Assembly (NCBI RefSeq): GCF_020179605.1
Contig: NZ_JAINZO010000001.1
Coordinates: forward strand, 1,586,799 to 1,650,798
DNA: 64,000 nucleotides
Reading direction: 5' to 3'
Source of the DNA: Geomonas agri
Lineage (GTDB): Bacteria; Desulfobacterota; Desulfuromonadia; Geobacterales; Geobacteraceae
Each line of letters opens with the position of its first letter. The first letter of the stretch is position 1. Position numbers and translations under genes: made by a program. Below are positions 1 to 8,021 of the stretch, piece after piece. The notes beneath the pieces are model-generated. The model worked only from the letters and a program-made list of their open reading frames with translations, was not told the origin of the DNA and ran no database searches.

Positions 1-67
1 GAAAGGCCGCCAGAAACAGCAGAGCGGTCAACAGGAAACGCCGGTAGCGGATCAGAAGGTTTTTCAT
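1..67 (-). CDS. Partial gene, N-terminus of a membrane protein
   Basis: Only the first 22 codons lie in the window; the gene runs off the left edge. The peptide begins MKNLLIRYRRFLLTALLFLA, a short basic head followed by a hydrophobic stretch, so a signal anchor or first membrane segment is likely. A GAGG ribosome-binding site sits at 71-74. It follows rfbC on the same strand after a terminator-like hairpin, in a surface-polysaccharide context. The function cannot be read from this fragment. Confidence 0.6.
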   Translation of the reverse strand, partial: MKNLLIRYRRFLLTALLFLAAF

Positions 68-75
68 CGGCCTCA

Positions 76-106
76 AAAAATGGTTAGGGGGCACAATGCC
101 CCCTAA
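76..106 (-). terminator. Rho-independent terminator after rfbC
   Basis: A perfect 10-bp stem (84-93 with 97-106) with a 3-nt loop is followed on the minus strand by CCA and a run of six T at 75-80. It lies between the rfbC stop and the next start codon, only about 8 bases before that gene, so it could also act as an attenuator for the downstream membrane protein. Confidence 0.7.
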
Positions 107-162
107 AGAAAAAATGACGATCCAGAATCACAAAATTTTGTTACGGAGTGCAGCGAACCGTC

Positions 163-651
163 TCAGTCCAACTGGTAAGGCGAATCCACCAGTTCCTCGT
201 GGCGTATCTCGTCCACCGGCTCGCTCTTGCCCTGCCCAGCGAAGAGGCGGTTAGGCGCGTTGAAGACGATGCCGTTGTCGGTACCGACGTTGCGGTAGGC
301 ATGCACCACACCTGGGGGCACCACCACCACGGTCGGGGCGTCTACCCCGGCGTACAGCACCTGCTTCACGCCGAAGGTCGGGGACCCGGCCCGGGTGTCC
401 CAGAGGTAGACCTTGAAATTGGACGGGCCCAGGAAGCAGAAGTAGTCGGTCTGCTCGACATGCTCGTGCGGTCCGCGGGCCACGCCCGGCTGGGTCATAG
501 AGATGTAGGACATGACCGGCATGATCTCCGGCTCCACTTCGTCAGAACGGAACAGTTCAGAGAGCCATCCCCTCTCGTCCAGGAATTTCTTGAGCGGCCT
601 GCACGTTACGTCGTGGATGCGCCCCTTGGTGAATTGCTGTACCGCGCTCAT
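163..651 (-). CDS. rfbC: dTDP-4-dehydrorhamnose 3,5-epimerase family protein
   Basis: A 162-residue cupin-fold sugar epimerase. The family converts dTDP-4-keto-6-deoxyglucose to dTDP-4-keto-rhamnose in the cytoplasm for O-antigen or other surface glycans. The segment [13 protein letters not shown] carries the HxH region of the family, and [14 protein letters not shown] is the typical second cupin motif. It is shorter than classical RfbC (about 180 residues), so a related 3,5- or 3-epimerase cannot be excluded. An upstream in-frame ATG would add 7 residues, but the chosen ATG overlaps the rfbA stop as ATGA, a typical translational coupling. It sits directly downstream of rfbA, the first enzyme of the same pathway; rfbB and rfbD are not in the window. 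Confidence 0.82.
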   Translation of the reverse strand: MSAVQQFTKGRIHDVTCRPLKKFLDERGWLSELFRSDEVEPEIMPVMSYISMTQPGVARGPHEHVEQTDYFCFLGPSNFKVYLWDTRAGSPTFGVKQVLYAGVDAPTVVVVPPGVVHAYRNVGTDNGIVFNAPNRLFAGQGKSEPVDEIRHEELVDSPYQLD

Positions 652-1553
652 TGAACTGTACCTCCGCCGCAAAGTTCCGTCTCGCTGTAAACCCGCTGCA
701 GATAGTCGCGGTACGACGATTTCGGGGTTTCATCTATGACCTTGGCCATCGCCTTGCAATCGAGATAACCCATGCGCAGGGCGATCTCCTCAAGGCAGGC
801 GATCTTCAGTCCCTGCCGGGCCTCCAGCGTCCCGATGAAGTGGGAGGCCTCAAGGAGGCTTTGATGCGTACCAGTGTCGAGCCAGGCAATACCGCGCCCG
901 AGACGCTCGACCATTAGTTCACCGCGGCCCAGGTAGACCTTGTTGACATCAGTAATCTCGAGTTCCCCGCGCGGCGAAGGCTGGAGCGCTCTGGCGATCT
1001 CGACCACGTGCGAATCGTAAAGGTAGAGACCAGGGACGGCATAGTTGGACTTCGGGGCCGTCGGTTTCTCCACGATATCGAGCACCCGGCCATCCTTGTC
1101 GAAATCGACCACGCCGTAGCGCTCCGGGTCCTGCACGTAGTATCCAAAGATCTTGGCGCCGCTCTTGAACTCCGCGACCAACCGGTCCAGTTCCATCTTC
1201 CCGTAGAAGATGTTGTCGCCCAGGATCAGGCAGACAGGGTCCCCGTTGATGAACTTTTCGCCGATAAGAAAGGCCTGCGCGATCCCTTTGGGCTCGGGCT
1301 GCACCGCATAGCTCAGGCGGATGCCCCAGCGCGAACCGTCTCCCAAGAGCGCCTGAAAGCGGGGAGTGTCCTGCGGAGTAGAGATGATCAGTATGTCCGA
1401 GATACCCGCCATCATCAGGGTAGCCAGCGGGTAATAGATCATCGGTTTGTCGTACACCGGCTGCAACTGTTTGCTGGCCACCATGGTCAGCGGGTAGAGC
1501 CTGCTCCCGGCACCGCCGGCCAACAGGATCCCTTTCTTAATTCCTTGCGTCAT
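648..1553 (-). CDS. rfbA: Glucose-1-phosphate thymidylyltransferase
   Basis: A 301-residue nucleotidyltransferase that makes dTDP-glucose from dTTP and glucose-1-phosphate, the first step of dTDP-rhamnose synthesis. The N-terminal signature [16 protein letters not shown] binds the nucleotide, and [16 protein letters not shown] and [11 protein letters not shown] are characteristic RmlA motifs. Length matches the family (about 290). The chosen ATG has AAAGGGTGAT just upstream; an in-frame ATG 9 codons earlier lacks such a site. The stop overlaps the start of rfbC. Together they supply an activated deoxyhexose for the surface polysaccharide made by the cluster continuing off the left edge. Confidence 0.93.
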   Translation of the reverse strand: MTQGIKKGILLAGGAGSRLYPLTMVASKQLQPVYDKPMIYYPLATLMMAGISDILIISTPQDTPRFQALLGDGSRWGIRLSYAVQPEPKGIAQAFLIGEKFINGDPVCLILGDNIFYGKMELDRLVAEFKSGAKIFGYYVQDPERYGVVDFDKDGRVLDIVEKPTAPKSNYAVPGLYLYDSHVVEIARALQPSPRGELEITDVNKVYLGRGELMVERLGRGIAWLDTGTHQSLLEASHFIGTLEARQGLKIACLEEIALRMGYLDCKAMAKVIDETPKSSYRDYLQRVYSETELCGGGTVQ

Positions 1554-1665
1554 ATCACCCTTTCCACAGCAGAAAATCACAATAACAAAAGGTTTTTACT
1601 ACCACACCGCCGTACCCTGCGTCAAACAGATAATCCCGATATGGCGCCCCCCACTGCCGCGGGAG

Positions 1666-2040
1666 CTACAGCAGGCGGTCCTTTATCGCCTGGTCAATGA
1701 AGCTCTCCTCAATGGCCTCGCGCACCCAGGTTTCCTTGCAACGGGCCAGGACGACGGCCGCACCTTCGGCAATGGCCGGAATCTGGCTCCAGAGCGCGTT
1801 CCTGAGCGAACGCAGCCGTCGGGGATCAGGGTTCTTCACCCCGATCAACTCCCGGCAGGACTGGCACAGCAGCGCAAGGTTCTCCTCGGTCGGCTCCTGG
1901 TCCGGCTGGTACTCCCAAAGCCGCAACTCCTGGTCCCCTTCGCACCATTCGCAGCGAAAGCCCGCTCTCTTGCTGATGGTCTTGCCCAACAGCTGCACAG
2001 CCGCCAGGTGATCGCGGTTTTGTTGTGCCCCCTTCGCCAT
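1666..2040 (-). CDS. PhnA-like zinc-ribbon protein
   Basis: A 124-residue protein with two CxxC pairs: C30/C33 in RAGFRCEWCEG and C59/C62 in LALLCQSCRELIG. Spacing and surrounding residues resemble the N-terminal zinc ribbon of the PhnA/YjdM family (CELC ... VLLC..C..QI), and more loosely HNH nuclease zinc knuckles, but the HNH histidines are absent. The C-terminal half (LRSLRNALWSQIPAIAEGAAVVLARC) looks helical. Despite the historic name, PhnA/YjdM proteins have no established phosphonate role, so no function is assigned. AGGGAGGA lies just upstream of the ATG. It is divergent from sfsA. Confidence 0.6.
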   Translation of the reverse strand: MAKGAQQNRDHLAAVQLLGKTISKRAGFRCEWCEGDQELRLWEYQPDQEPTEENLALLCQSCRELIGVKNPDPRRLRSLRNALWSQIPAIAEGAAVVLARCKETWVREAIEESFIDQAIKDRLL

Positions 2041-2194
2041 CGGTCATCCTCCCTGCCGCGCGGTATACCGCCGCGGTTAATCCAGCACCTGAGTTTAGCA
2101 GAATGGCTAACCAGATCAATACTTTTCTGGACCCGACCGGCGCGGAGCCGCAACCAATTCTAACTGGACAGCTGCCCCCCGTTACGGGTAAAGT

Positions 2195-2222
2195 CTGCGC
2201 CTGGCGAGACACCCAGGCGCAG
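2195..2222 (+). promoter_or_regulatory. Perfect hairpin in the sfsA leader
   Basis: A perfect 10-bp inverted repeat, CTGCGCCTGG / CCAGGCGCAG, with an 8-nt loop, ends 10 bases before the sfsA ribosome-binding site (GGAAAGGA, 2233-2240). No T-tract follows on either strand, so it is not a plain intrinsic terminator. An RNA structure modulating sfsA expression, or a protein-binding palindrome, are both possible. Confidence 0.4.
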
Positions 2223-2246
2223 CAGCCAAACCGGAAAGGACTCAGC

Positions 2247-2942
2247 ATGAAACTACCACAACCACTCTACCAGGGGACGCTAATCCGCCGCTACCAACGT
2301 TTTCTCGCCGACGTGGAACTGGACGACGGCACCGTGGTCACCGCGCACACCCCCAATACCGGCAGCATGATGGGGTGCGCCCTCCCGGGCAACCGCGTCC
2401 TCCTCTCGGTGAGCGGCAACCCGACGCGCAAGTATCCGCACAGTTGGGAACTGGTGCACGCCGACGGCGTGTGGGTCGGTATCAACACGATGCTCCCCAA
2501 CCTCCTTGCCCGCGAGGCGATCCTGAACGGCACCATCGCGGAGCTTTCGGGCTACGCCAACATCAAGCTCGAGGTCCCCTACGGCACCGGGAGCAGGATC
2601 GACCTGCTTCTCTCTGGCGAACGCGGCCTGTGCTACGTGGAGACCAAGAACGTCACCCTGGTGCGGGAGCGTTGTGCTCTCTTTCCCGACGCGGTCAGCA
2701 CGCGGGGGCAGAAGCATCTGCGCGAGCTCATGGAGATGGTGCGCCAGGGGCATCGTGCCGTGAACCTGTTCGTGGTGCAGCGTGGCGACGGCGACGCCCT
2801 CTCCCCGGCCGACGCCATCGACCCGGCTTACGGCGCGCTGCTGCGGGAGGCGGCGCAGGCGGGGGTGGAACTGCTCGCCTACCAGGCCAGGGTCACCGAA
2901 AGCGAGGTGCACCTGAGCCATTCGGTGCCCGTGCTGCTGTAG
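2247..2942 (+). CDS. sfsA: SfsA-family DNA/RNA nuclease
   Basis: A 231-residue SfsA protein, close to the usual 230-240. In the order expected for the family it shows RRYQRFLADVELDDG (N-terminal OB-like region), AHTPNTGSMMGC, and the nuclease core GTGSRIDLLLSGERGLCYVE followed by TKNVTLV. This core carries the acidic and lysine residues of a PD-(D/E)XK fold. The protein was first described as a sugar fermentation stimulator and was later linked to a nuclease fold; its physiological role is not settled. The ATG was chosen over an in-frame start 74 codons upstream because of GGAAAGGA 7 bases before it and because homology begins here. Confidence 0.9.
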   Translation: MKLPQPLYQGTLIRRYQRFLADVELDDGTVVTAHTPNTGSMMGCALPGNRVLLSVSGNPTRKYPHSWELVHADGVWVGINTMLPNLLAREAILNGTIAELSGYANIKLEVPYGTGSRIDLLLSGERGLCYVETKNVTLVRERCALFPDAVSTRGQKHLRELMEMVRQGHRAVNLFVVQRGDGDALSPADAIDPAYGALLREAAQAGVELLAYQARVTESEVHLSHSVPVLL

Positions 2943-2998
2943 GTCATTGACATCCTTGGGAAGGACGCTAAAGTTATAGGCGCTGTCCCGGGGGACCA

Positions 2999-3454
2999 AT
3001 GAGAACGCCCAAACTCACCATCTTCGCCAAGCAGACCGGCGTCGAAATAACTCCCAGCGAGAAGAAGCAAAACGGCAAGCCTGAGGAAGGTCGCGTCGCC
3101 TTCCGGTTCTTCGGGCTCGCCACCGGCCAGCCCCACATCCGCTTCGTGGCGGAACCGTGCGAGGCATTCGAGGTTGCCAGGAAGATCACGGCGCTGCAGG
3201 CCTCGGGAGGCAAGGCAACCTTCACCCACCGCTACGAGTCGGCGGAGGGAGAGACCGTGACCAAGCTTAACCTGGAGAGCTACCAGCGTAACGGCAAGCA
3301 GGGGTACGCCTTCTCCATCCATCGCGGCGAGGAGAGCATCAACGTCCCGGCGCAAGAGGGGGAATTCCTCTTTGCCGCCGAGTTTCTGAAACAGCTTTCC
3401 GTGGCACAGTGCTGGGTCGCTTCAGCTGGGCCGGAGGCGCACAAGCAGGACTAA
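2999..3454 (+). CDS. Conserved hypothetical protein, 151 aa
   Basis: I do not recognise a named domain. The protein is small, soluble and charged (MRTPKLTIFAKQTGVEITPS), with no signal peptide or membrane segment and few cysteines. Alternating short polar and hydrophobic stretches (RVAFRFFGLATGQPHIRFVA, ATFTHRYESAEGETVTKLNL) suggest a beta-rich fold. The spacing to the following RsbW-like gene is short (or overlapping, if that gene uses an earlier start), so the two may be co-transcribed. The ATG at 2999 is weakly supported by GGGGGACCA upstream. Confidence 0.55.
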   Translation: MRTPKLTIFAKQTGVEITPSEKKQNGKPEEGRVAFRFFGLATGQPHIRFVAEPCEAFEVARKITALQASGGKATFTHRYESAEGETVTKLNLESYQRNGKQGYAFSIHRGEESINVPAQEGEFLFAAEFLKQLSVAQCWVASAGPEAHKQD

Positions 3455-3543
3455 AAGAGAAACCCGACCGCGCGGCTGGCAGGGCCGCAGAGCGAAATCG
3501 AAACGGCGGCAGCAAACTGGGCAACGGCCGAAAGCGGGACAGC

Positions 3544-3987
3544 GTGATCAATAGACCGAGCAAGACCCTCTATATCAGTATCGAGAGCAGACTGTGCGAC
3601 GTAGCCCTGGTGGGTCATGCGGTGCGCGGCGTCTGCGCCTGCTCACCCCTCAAGCTGGAAGCGTACGGCGAGATGGAAGTATGCGTCGTGGAAGCTCTCA
3701 ACAACGCCATCACCCACGCCTACAAGCGGCAGGAAGGTTATCGCGTCGACACCGCCATTACCCTGCATCACGACCGCATCTCCTTCGAGGTTTCCGACGA
3801 AGGTAAAGCCATCGAAGAGTTCGCCCCGAGGAGCCTGGAATTCGACCCTGAAGTGATCGGCTCGATCCCCGAGAACGGTATGGGGCTCTTCATCATAGAG
3901 ACCTTGATGGACGAAGTCAGCTACAGTTCCAAAAGCGGCAGGAACACCCTCTACTTCTGCCGCTACTTCACTCAGCCCCAAGCCTAG
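3544..3987 (+). CDS. RsbW-like ATP-binding protein (anti-sigma/serine kinase type)
   Basis: A 147-residue single-domain GHKL ATPase (HATPase_c_2). The N box is EVCVVEALNNAITHAY (E and N positions intact), followed by a DEGK motif and a G2-like GMGLFIIETLMDEV. This is the architecture of RsbW/SpoIIAB-type kinases, which phosphorylate STAS-domain antagonists and may bind a sigma factor. No STAS protein, PP2C phosphatase or sigma factor lies beside it, so its partner is elsewhere. The start is a GTG with a weak site upstream; an earlier in-frame ATG at 3409 would overlap the preceding gene by 46 bases and add a low-complexity basic leader. Confidence 0.78.
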   Translation: MINRPSKTLYISIESRLCDVALVGHAVRGVCACSPLKLEAYGEMEVCVVEALNNAITHAYKRQEGYRVDTAITLHHDRISFEVSDEGKAIEEFAPRSLEFDPEVIGSIPENGMGLFIIETLMDEVSYSSKSGRNTLYFCRYFTQPQA

Positions 3988-3994
3988 CCCGCCA

Positions 3995-4044
3995 GCACAG
4001 TCGCACAGTCGCACAGTCCCGCCAAGCCCCAAGCCCCAAGTCCC
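3995..4044. repeat. Two short tandem repeats side by side
   Basis: Three perfect copies of GCACAGTC (3995-4018) are followed after a 5-base spacer by three copies of a heptamer AAGCCCC/AAGCCCC/AAGTCCC (4024-4044). They fill the space between the convergent RsbW-like and SNF2 genes and have no coding role. Confidence 0.75.
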
Positions 4045-4049
4045 GCGCC

Positions 4050-7000
4050 TCACCCCTGCCCTAACAAGAACTCGAAATCCTCGCGGCCTATGGCCACCGC
4101 CCCCTCGTTTTCCGAGTCCTCGAGGAGCGCGCGGTAGAGCTTGAGCTTGCGCTTCTTCAGCTCCATCATCTTTTCCTCGATCGAGTGCCGCATCAACAGC
4201 CTCGTGATGGTCACCTGCCGTTTCTGCCCGATCCGGTGGGCGCGGTCAGACGCCTGGCTCTCCACCGCAGGGTTCCACCACGGATCGAGGTGGAAGACGT
4301 AAGAGGCGCGGGTCAGGTTGAGCCCCCTCCCCCCGGCTTTCAGGCTCAGCAGGAAGACGCCGGGCTCGGTCGCGTTCTGGAAGTTCTGCACCAGTTCCTT
4401 TCTCTTGGAGACAGGGGTGGTGCCGTCCAGCCGCGATGACACGATGCCGCGCTGGCTGAGCCCCTGCTGCACGATATCCAAGAAGGAGGTGAACTGCGAG
4501 AACACGAGCACACTGTGCCCTTCGGCAAAGAGCTCGTGCAACTGCTCGACCAGGAAGTCGACCTTGGGTGAACGGTCGGCCGCGTCAGGGAGGATCAGTC
4601 GTGAGCAAAGACATATCTGGCGCAGCTTCAGTATGGCGGTAAGGGCAATAATGCGTGCCTGGCCAGCGGAGTTGGAGCTGTAAGCGCGAGCCACCGTCTC
4701 CCTAACTTCCGTCACGGTGCGGGCATAAAGAGCTTTCTGTCGCGGGCTCATCTCCAGGTAGATGTCCATTTCCACCTTAGGCGGAAGTTCCGCGGCTATC
4801 ATGTCCTTGGAGCGCCTGAGAATGAAGGGATGGGTGCGCCGGATCAGTGTATCCAGGAACTCCGTCCCCTCGCGCCCCATCTGTTTGCGAAACTGCTCGT
4901 AAGGCCCAAGAAGGCCGGGGAGGGCCAGGTCCATAACGGAGAAGTATTCGCCAAGGTGATTTTCGACAGGAGTGCCGGTCAGGGTGACCTTGAACCTCCC
5001 CTTGAGTTTGCGCACCGCTCCGGTGGTCTCGGCGTGGATGTTTTTCACGGCCTGCGCCTCGTCGAAGACGATGACGTGGAACGGGATCTCGCTCAGGATG
5101 TCGATGTCGCGCTGGATGACGCCATAGCTGGTCAGGACCAGGTCAACGCCAGAGAAGTCGGCACGGCGCCCCTGTCCCCGATAGACGCCCACCTTGAGAC
5201 CAGGATAGAAGCGGGCCAGCTCGCTTTCCCAATTGAAGATCAGCGTTGGCGGGACCACCACCAAGTGCGGCACCTCGGGCGGGAGTTGGGACTCGATGCC
5301 GCCTTCTTTCAACCCGGCCAGGAGCGCAATGGCCTGGATGGTCTTGCCAAGGCCCATGTCGTCGGCGAGGCAGGCACCGAAGCGGTGCTCGTAGAGGAAG
5401 GCGAGCCAGTTGTACCCCTCGAGCTGGTAGTTACGCAGGGTAGCCTTGAGCTCGACCGGGGGCGAGCGCCGGGGTATGCTCTCGAAGCGGGTCAAGCTCT
5501 CAAAGATGCGCTCGTCCTCGGGTGAAAGGAGCACACGAACCCCGTTTCTGCGCAGCGTGATCCAGTCCAGAATCTGCAGGCGCGGCACCCGCACCACCTC
5601 GCGCTTGGCGTGCGGCGCGAACAGCGCCAGCGTGCTGCAGGTCAGCGGGTCGAGCACGAACAGCGATTCCCCCCTGCGGAAGACTCCCCCCCCCTGCAAC
5701 GCATCGAGCAGTTCGGCCTCGTCGACCAGGTCGCCGTCGGCACGGATCTCCGGGCGCAGTTCGAACCAGTCGATGCTGGAACGGGTGGCATCCAGGGTGA
5801 AGGTCCAAGATGCGGTCTGCAGGTCCTCTCCGGCCAGCGCGAGCGCAAAGCCTTCGCCGGCCAGGGCACTCTTAAGCTCGGACAGTTGGCGCATAAGCGT
5901 CTTGCGGTCCACGGCGAAGCGCCCTACCCCTTCCGACTGCCAGAAAATATCAAAGGTGAAATACTCGGCCAGCAGTTCGAGGAGCCGCCCCTGGCGCTCG
6001 ACCGCGACGGACACAGCAAGCCAATCCCCCTGCTCGGAAAGCTGCAGCAGGGTCGTTGGTTGTTGCGCCAGTTGGCAGAACTCGGTGATGACGGCGCGGG
6101 CATCGGCCCGGACGCCCCGCTTGTAGAACTCCGCCCCTTCCAGCGCCTGGCGCACCACCCGGTCACGTTCGCCAAGACTACCGGCACCCAAGGCGGAGAA
6201 ACAGGCCTTAATTATGGCGGCAACGCGTTTTTTTGCCTTGAGCGGCTGGGGGAACACGGCGCGCCCGGCGGCGTTAAAAAACCGGAAAGCCGGGGGAGAA
6301 AGGGAGAAGGTGATCACTTCGGCAACACCTTCCGCGATGAGGGTGGAGTTTTCCGCCAATTCGAGGATGTTCAGCCTGTAGCGCGGCTCGAGCGGTAAAG
6401 GAGTTACCGGAGTGCCGGATCGGGAAAAGACCACCCGGCGCGCCACCTCATCCTCGCTGCCGCCGAGGTCAAAATGGACCGCGTTGAAGCTCGCCGCGGG
6501 AAAGCGGAGCACGCCGTCGTACTGGGACCCGGTCTGCTCCGTTTGGGCGTCCTCCGGAGCGTTTTGCCCGGATCGGTTCAGCTCAACCCGCTCCACCTGG
6601 GCCAGCCGTTGGGCAAGGCTCGCGTAAAGTGCGGAAGCGGTATCGTCTACCTTGTGGATCACCCCGCGCCTGAGATCGAAATAGTATCCCTGGTGGATAA
6701 AAGCGTTTTCTCCCTCGATGGGAGCGCCGTCCTCGAGAGAGAGCTGGGCGGCAATCTCTTCCTGGTGCAGGTCGAGGTGTAGCAAAACCGTGCGTTGCAG
6801 CGAGGGATCGAAGTAAAGTTGCTGGGGCCCGTCCGCGGCGAAGTAGAGAATGGGGAACCTGCCGCGGAAACGGGACAGGAACTCCTCAACGGCACGCCCG
6901 CGCAGCGCCGAGGAATGCAACAGCCTCAGGAACTCACGGATCGAAGCGGGCAACGCAGCATCATAAAGAGCAACAGGAACCTGGTCCAACATGAGGCGCA

Positions 7001-7481
7001 TGCGCAACGCCCCCTGCTCCCGGTCCAGCACCAGCGCGTATCCGCCCTCGGTTACCGGCGCACCCTCGTCGCCGGGGCCGGGTTGTACCGGTGCGGCGGA
7101 CAAGGTGGCCCTGATACCCTGCAGGTAGTCATTGGGAAGTTGCAGCATGGGAAAAGACGCGGGTGCCAGGGCCTTTTTAAGGGTGGCCAGCGCGGCGACC
7201 AAGTGCGGGCAGCGGCCGTGAGGGCTCCAAGTGCCGCAATCGCAGGCGCTGGAGAATTCCCCCTGGACCAGGGAAAGGGTGACCCGACAAGACACCTCGG
7301 CATCGCGCAGCTCGACCTCGAGGACGCTACCGTCCTTGTGCCAGCTCAGCCCGCGGATAGGCAACCTCTTGCACAGCTCGAAGCCGTTAAAGAGGTGCAC
7401 CTTGTCCGCAAGTGCGTAAATGCCCGCCGCAGGCATCTGAAACAGGTGCCGCAGCAAGGGTATGGCCGTGATGTCAATCAA
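4050..7481 (-). CDS. SNF2-family helicase/ATPase with SWIM zinc finger
   Basis: A protein of about 1143 residues. Near the N-terminus is a SWIM zinc finger (CDCGTWSPHGRCPH, CxCx8CxH, roughly residues 80-93). A long middle region of about 550 residues follows. The C-terminal third is a full SNF2 ATPase: motif I DDMGLGKT, motif II DEAQ (DEAH-type), and in the second RecA lobe GGRGLNLTRASYVFHLDPWW and SDRAHRIGQ. Such proteins translocate on duplex DNA to remodel protein-DNA complexes; bacterial members are poorly characterised. I prefer the TTG preceded by GGGAG at a good distance; an upstream TTG at 7568 would add 29 residues. No restriction or defence genes adjoin it. Confidence 0.88.
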   Translation of the reverse strand: MIDITAIPLLRHLFQMPAAGIYALADKVHLFNGFELCKRLPIRGLSWHKDGSVLEVELRDAEVSCRVTLSLVQGEFSSACDCGTWSPHGRCPHLVAALATLKKALAPASFPMLQLPNDYLQGIRATLSAAPVQPGPGDEGAPVTEGGYALVLDREQGALRMRLMLDQVPVALYDAALPASIREFLRLLHSSALRGRAVEEFLSRFRGRFPILYFAADGPQQLYFDPSLQRTVLLHLDLHQEEIAAQLSLEDGAPIEGENAFIHQGYYFDLRRGVIHKVDDTASALYASLAQRLAQVERVELNRSGQNAPEDAQTEQTGSQYDGVLRFPAASFNAVHFDLGGSEDEVARRVVFSRSGTPVTPLPLEPRYRLNILELAENSTLIAEGVAEVITFSLSPPAFRFFNAAGRAVFPQPLKAKKRVAAIIKACFSALGAGSLGERDRVVRQALEGAEFYKRGVRADARAVITEFCQLAQQPTTLLQLSEQGDWLAVSVAVERQGRLLELLAEYFTFDIFWQSEGVGRFAVDRKTLMRQLSELKSALAGEGFALALAGEDLQTASWTFTLDATRSSIDWFELRPEIRADGDLVDEAELLDALQGGGVFRRGESLFVLDPLTCSTLALFAPHAKREVVRVPRLQILDWITLRRNGVRVLLSPEDERIFESLTRFESIPRRSPPVELKATLRNYQLEGYNWLAFLYEHRFGACLADDMGLGKTIQAIALLAGLKEGGIESQLPPEVPHLVVVPPTLIFNWESELARFYPGLKVGVYRGQGRRADFSGVDLVLTSYGVIQRDIDILSEIPFHVIVFDEAQAVKNIHAETTGAVRKLKGRFKVTLTGTPVENHLGEYFSVMDLALPGLLGPYEQFRKQMGREGTEFLDTLIRRTHPFILRRSKDMIAAELPPKVEMDIYLEMSPRQKALYARTVTEVRETVARAYSSNSAGQARIIALTAILKLRQICLCSRLILPDAADRSPKVDFLVEQLHELFAEGHSVLVFSQFTSFLDIVQQGLSQRGIVSSRLDGTTPVSKRKELVQNFQNATEPGVFLLSLKAGGRGLNLTRASYVFHLDPWWNPAVESQASDRAHRIGQKRQVTITRLLMRHSIEEKMMELKKRKLKLYRALLEDSENEGAVAIGREDFEFLLGQG

Positions 7482-7766
7482 GTCGTCTTCTCCCGGATGG
7501 GTAAGCGATAACGGACCGTTCAAGTTAGCAGAAAGAGACGCCAAACACAACAGCACCATGCGCTGCAACAGATTAAAACCCTGGAGCGGACCGTAGAACG
7601 AGGAAGTACTAGGGAAAGCGTGGCGAGCTACAAGCCAAAGAAGGACGGAGAATAAACAGATTAGAGACCACGAAGCGCTGCAACTGCACCAACGCCCCCC
7701 CCTCCAAGGGTTGTTGCAGCAGTCCGAGGGAGTGAGCGTTGACCACTCACAGTACAGGTGGCCTAG

Positions 7767-7803
7767 CGTCCCCCCTTTGCGAAGGGAGGGACAGGGCGAC
7801 TTA
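7767..7803 (+). repeat. Dispersed GC-rich hairpin repeat, copy A
   Basis: It begins CGTCCCCCCTTTGCGAAG and continues with GGAGGGACAGGGCGACTT. It is the most diverged plus-orientation copy of an element also seen at about 21298, 57083 and 62097 (plus) and 26411 (minus). The core forms a CCCCCTTTGCGAAGGGAGG-type stem-loop. Confidence 0.65.
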
Positions 7804-7906
7804 TTCTAAGCTGGGCAAATGGGGGGCCTGGAGGATCTAGCCGAGATAACTTCCAACATCTTCTGCTGGTTTCACAAACTTCCAAGGGGGGAATTTTATG
7901 ATAGGC

Positions 7907-7941
7907 AAAAAAAATGGGGGGCGGTCTCGAATCCGCCCCCC
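7907..7941 (-). terminator. Rho-independent terminator of nudC
   Basis: A perfect 9-bp GC-rich stem (7916-7924 with 7933-7941, 8-nt loop) is followed on the minus strand, after one base, by eight consecutive T (7907-7914). It lies about 80 bases downstream of the nudC stop. Confidence 0.88.
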
Positions 7942-8021
7942 TAAAAAGGAGACCCAGGAGTGTGTTCCGGGGTGTTACTTAACCCTATCGGCGACACATC
8001 CCAGGACTTTAATTGTTTTTT

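Larger units (their letters stand above)
7482..8021. other. Intergenic region between two minus-strand genes
   Basis: About 540 bases without a convincing gene. It holds an imperfect inverted repeat with GCTGCAAC / GTTGCAGC arms (7677-7684 and 7713-7720), one copy of the dispersed GC-rich hairpin repeat (about 7767-7803), and the nudC terminator (7907-7941). A 41-codon plus-strand frame starting at 7815-7820 runs into that terminator and lacks a ribosome-binding site. Confidence 0.6.

Noticed and set aside
3995-4044. Short regular repeats considered as a CRISPR remnant
   Set aside because: Units are 7-8 bases in direct tandem without spacers; no cas genes in the window.
7921-7942. TCTCGAATCCGCCCCCC looks like a tRNA T-arm and 3' end
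   Set aside because: No acceptor, D or anticodon arms upstream; the region is a simple hairpin terminator.
7819-7944. 41-codon plus-strand frame in the gap before nudC
   Set aside because: No ribosome-binding site, and its last third is the nudC terminator hairpin.
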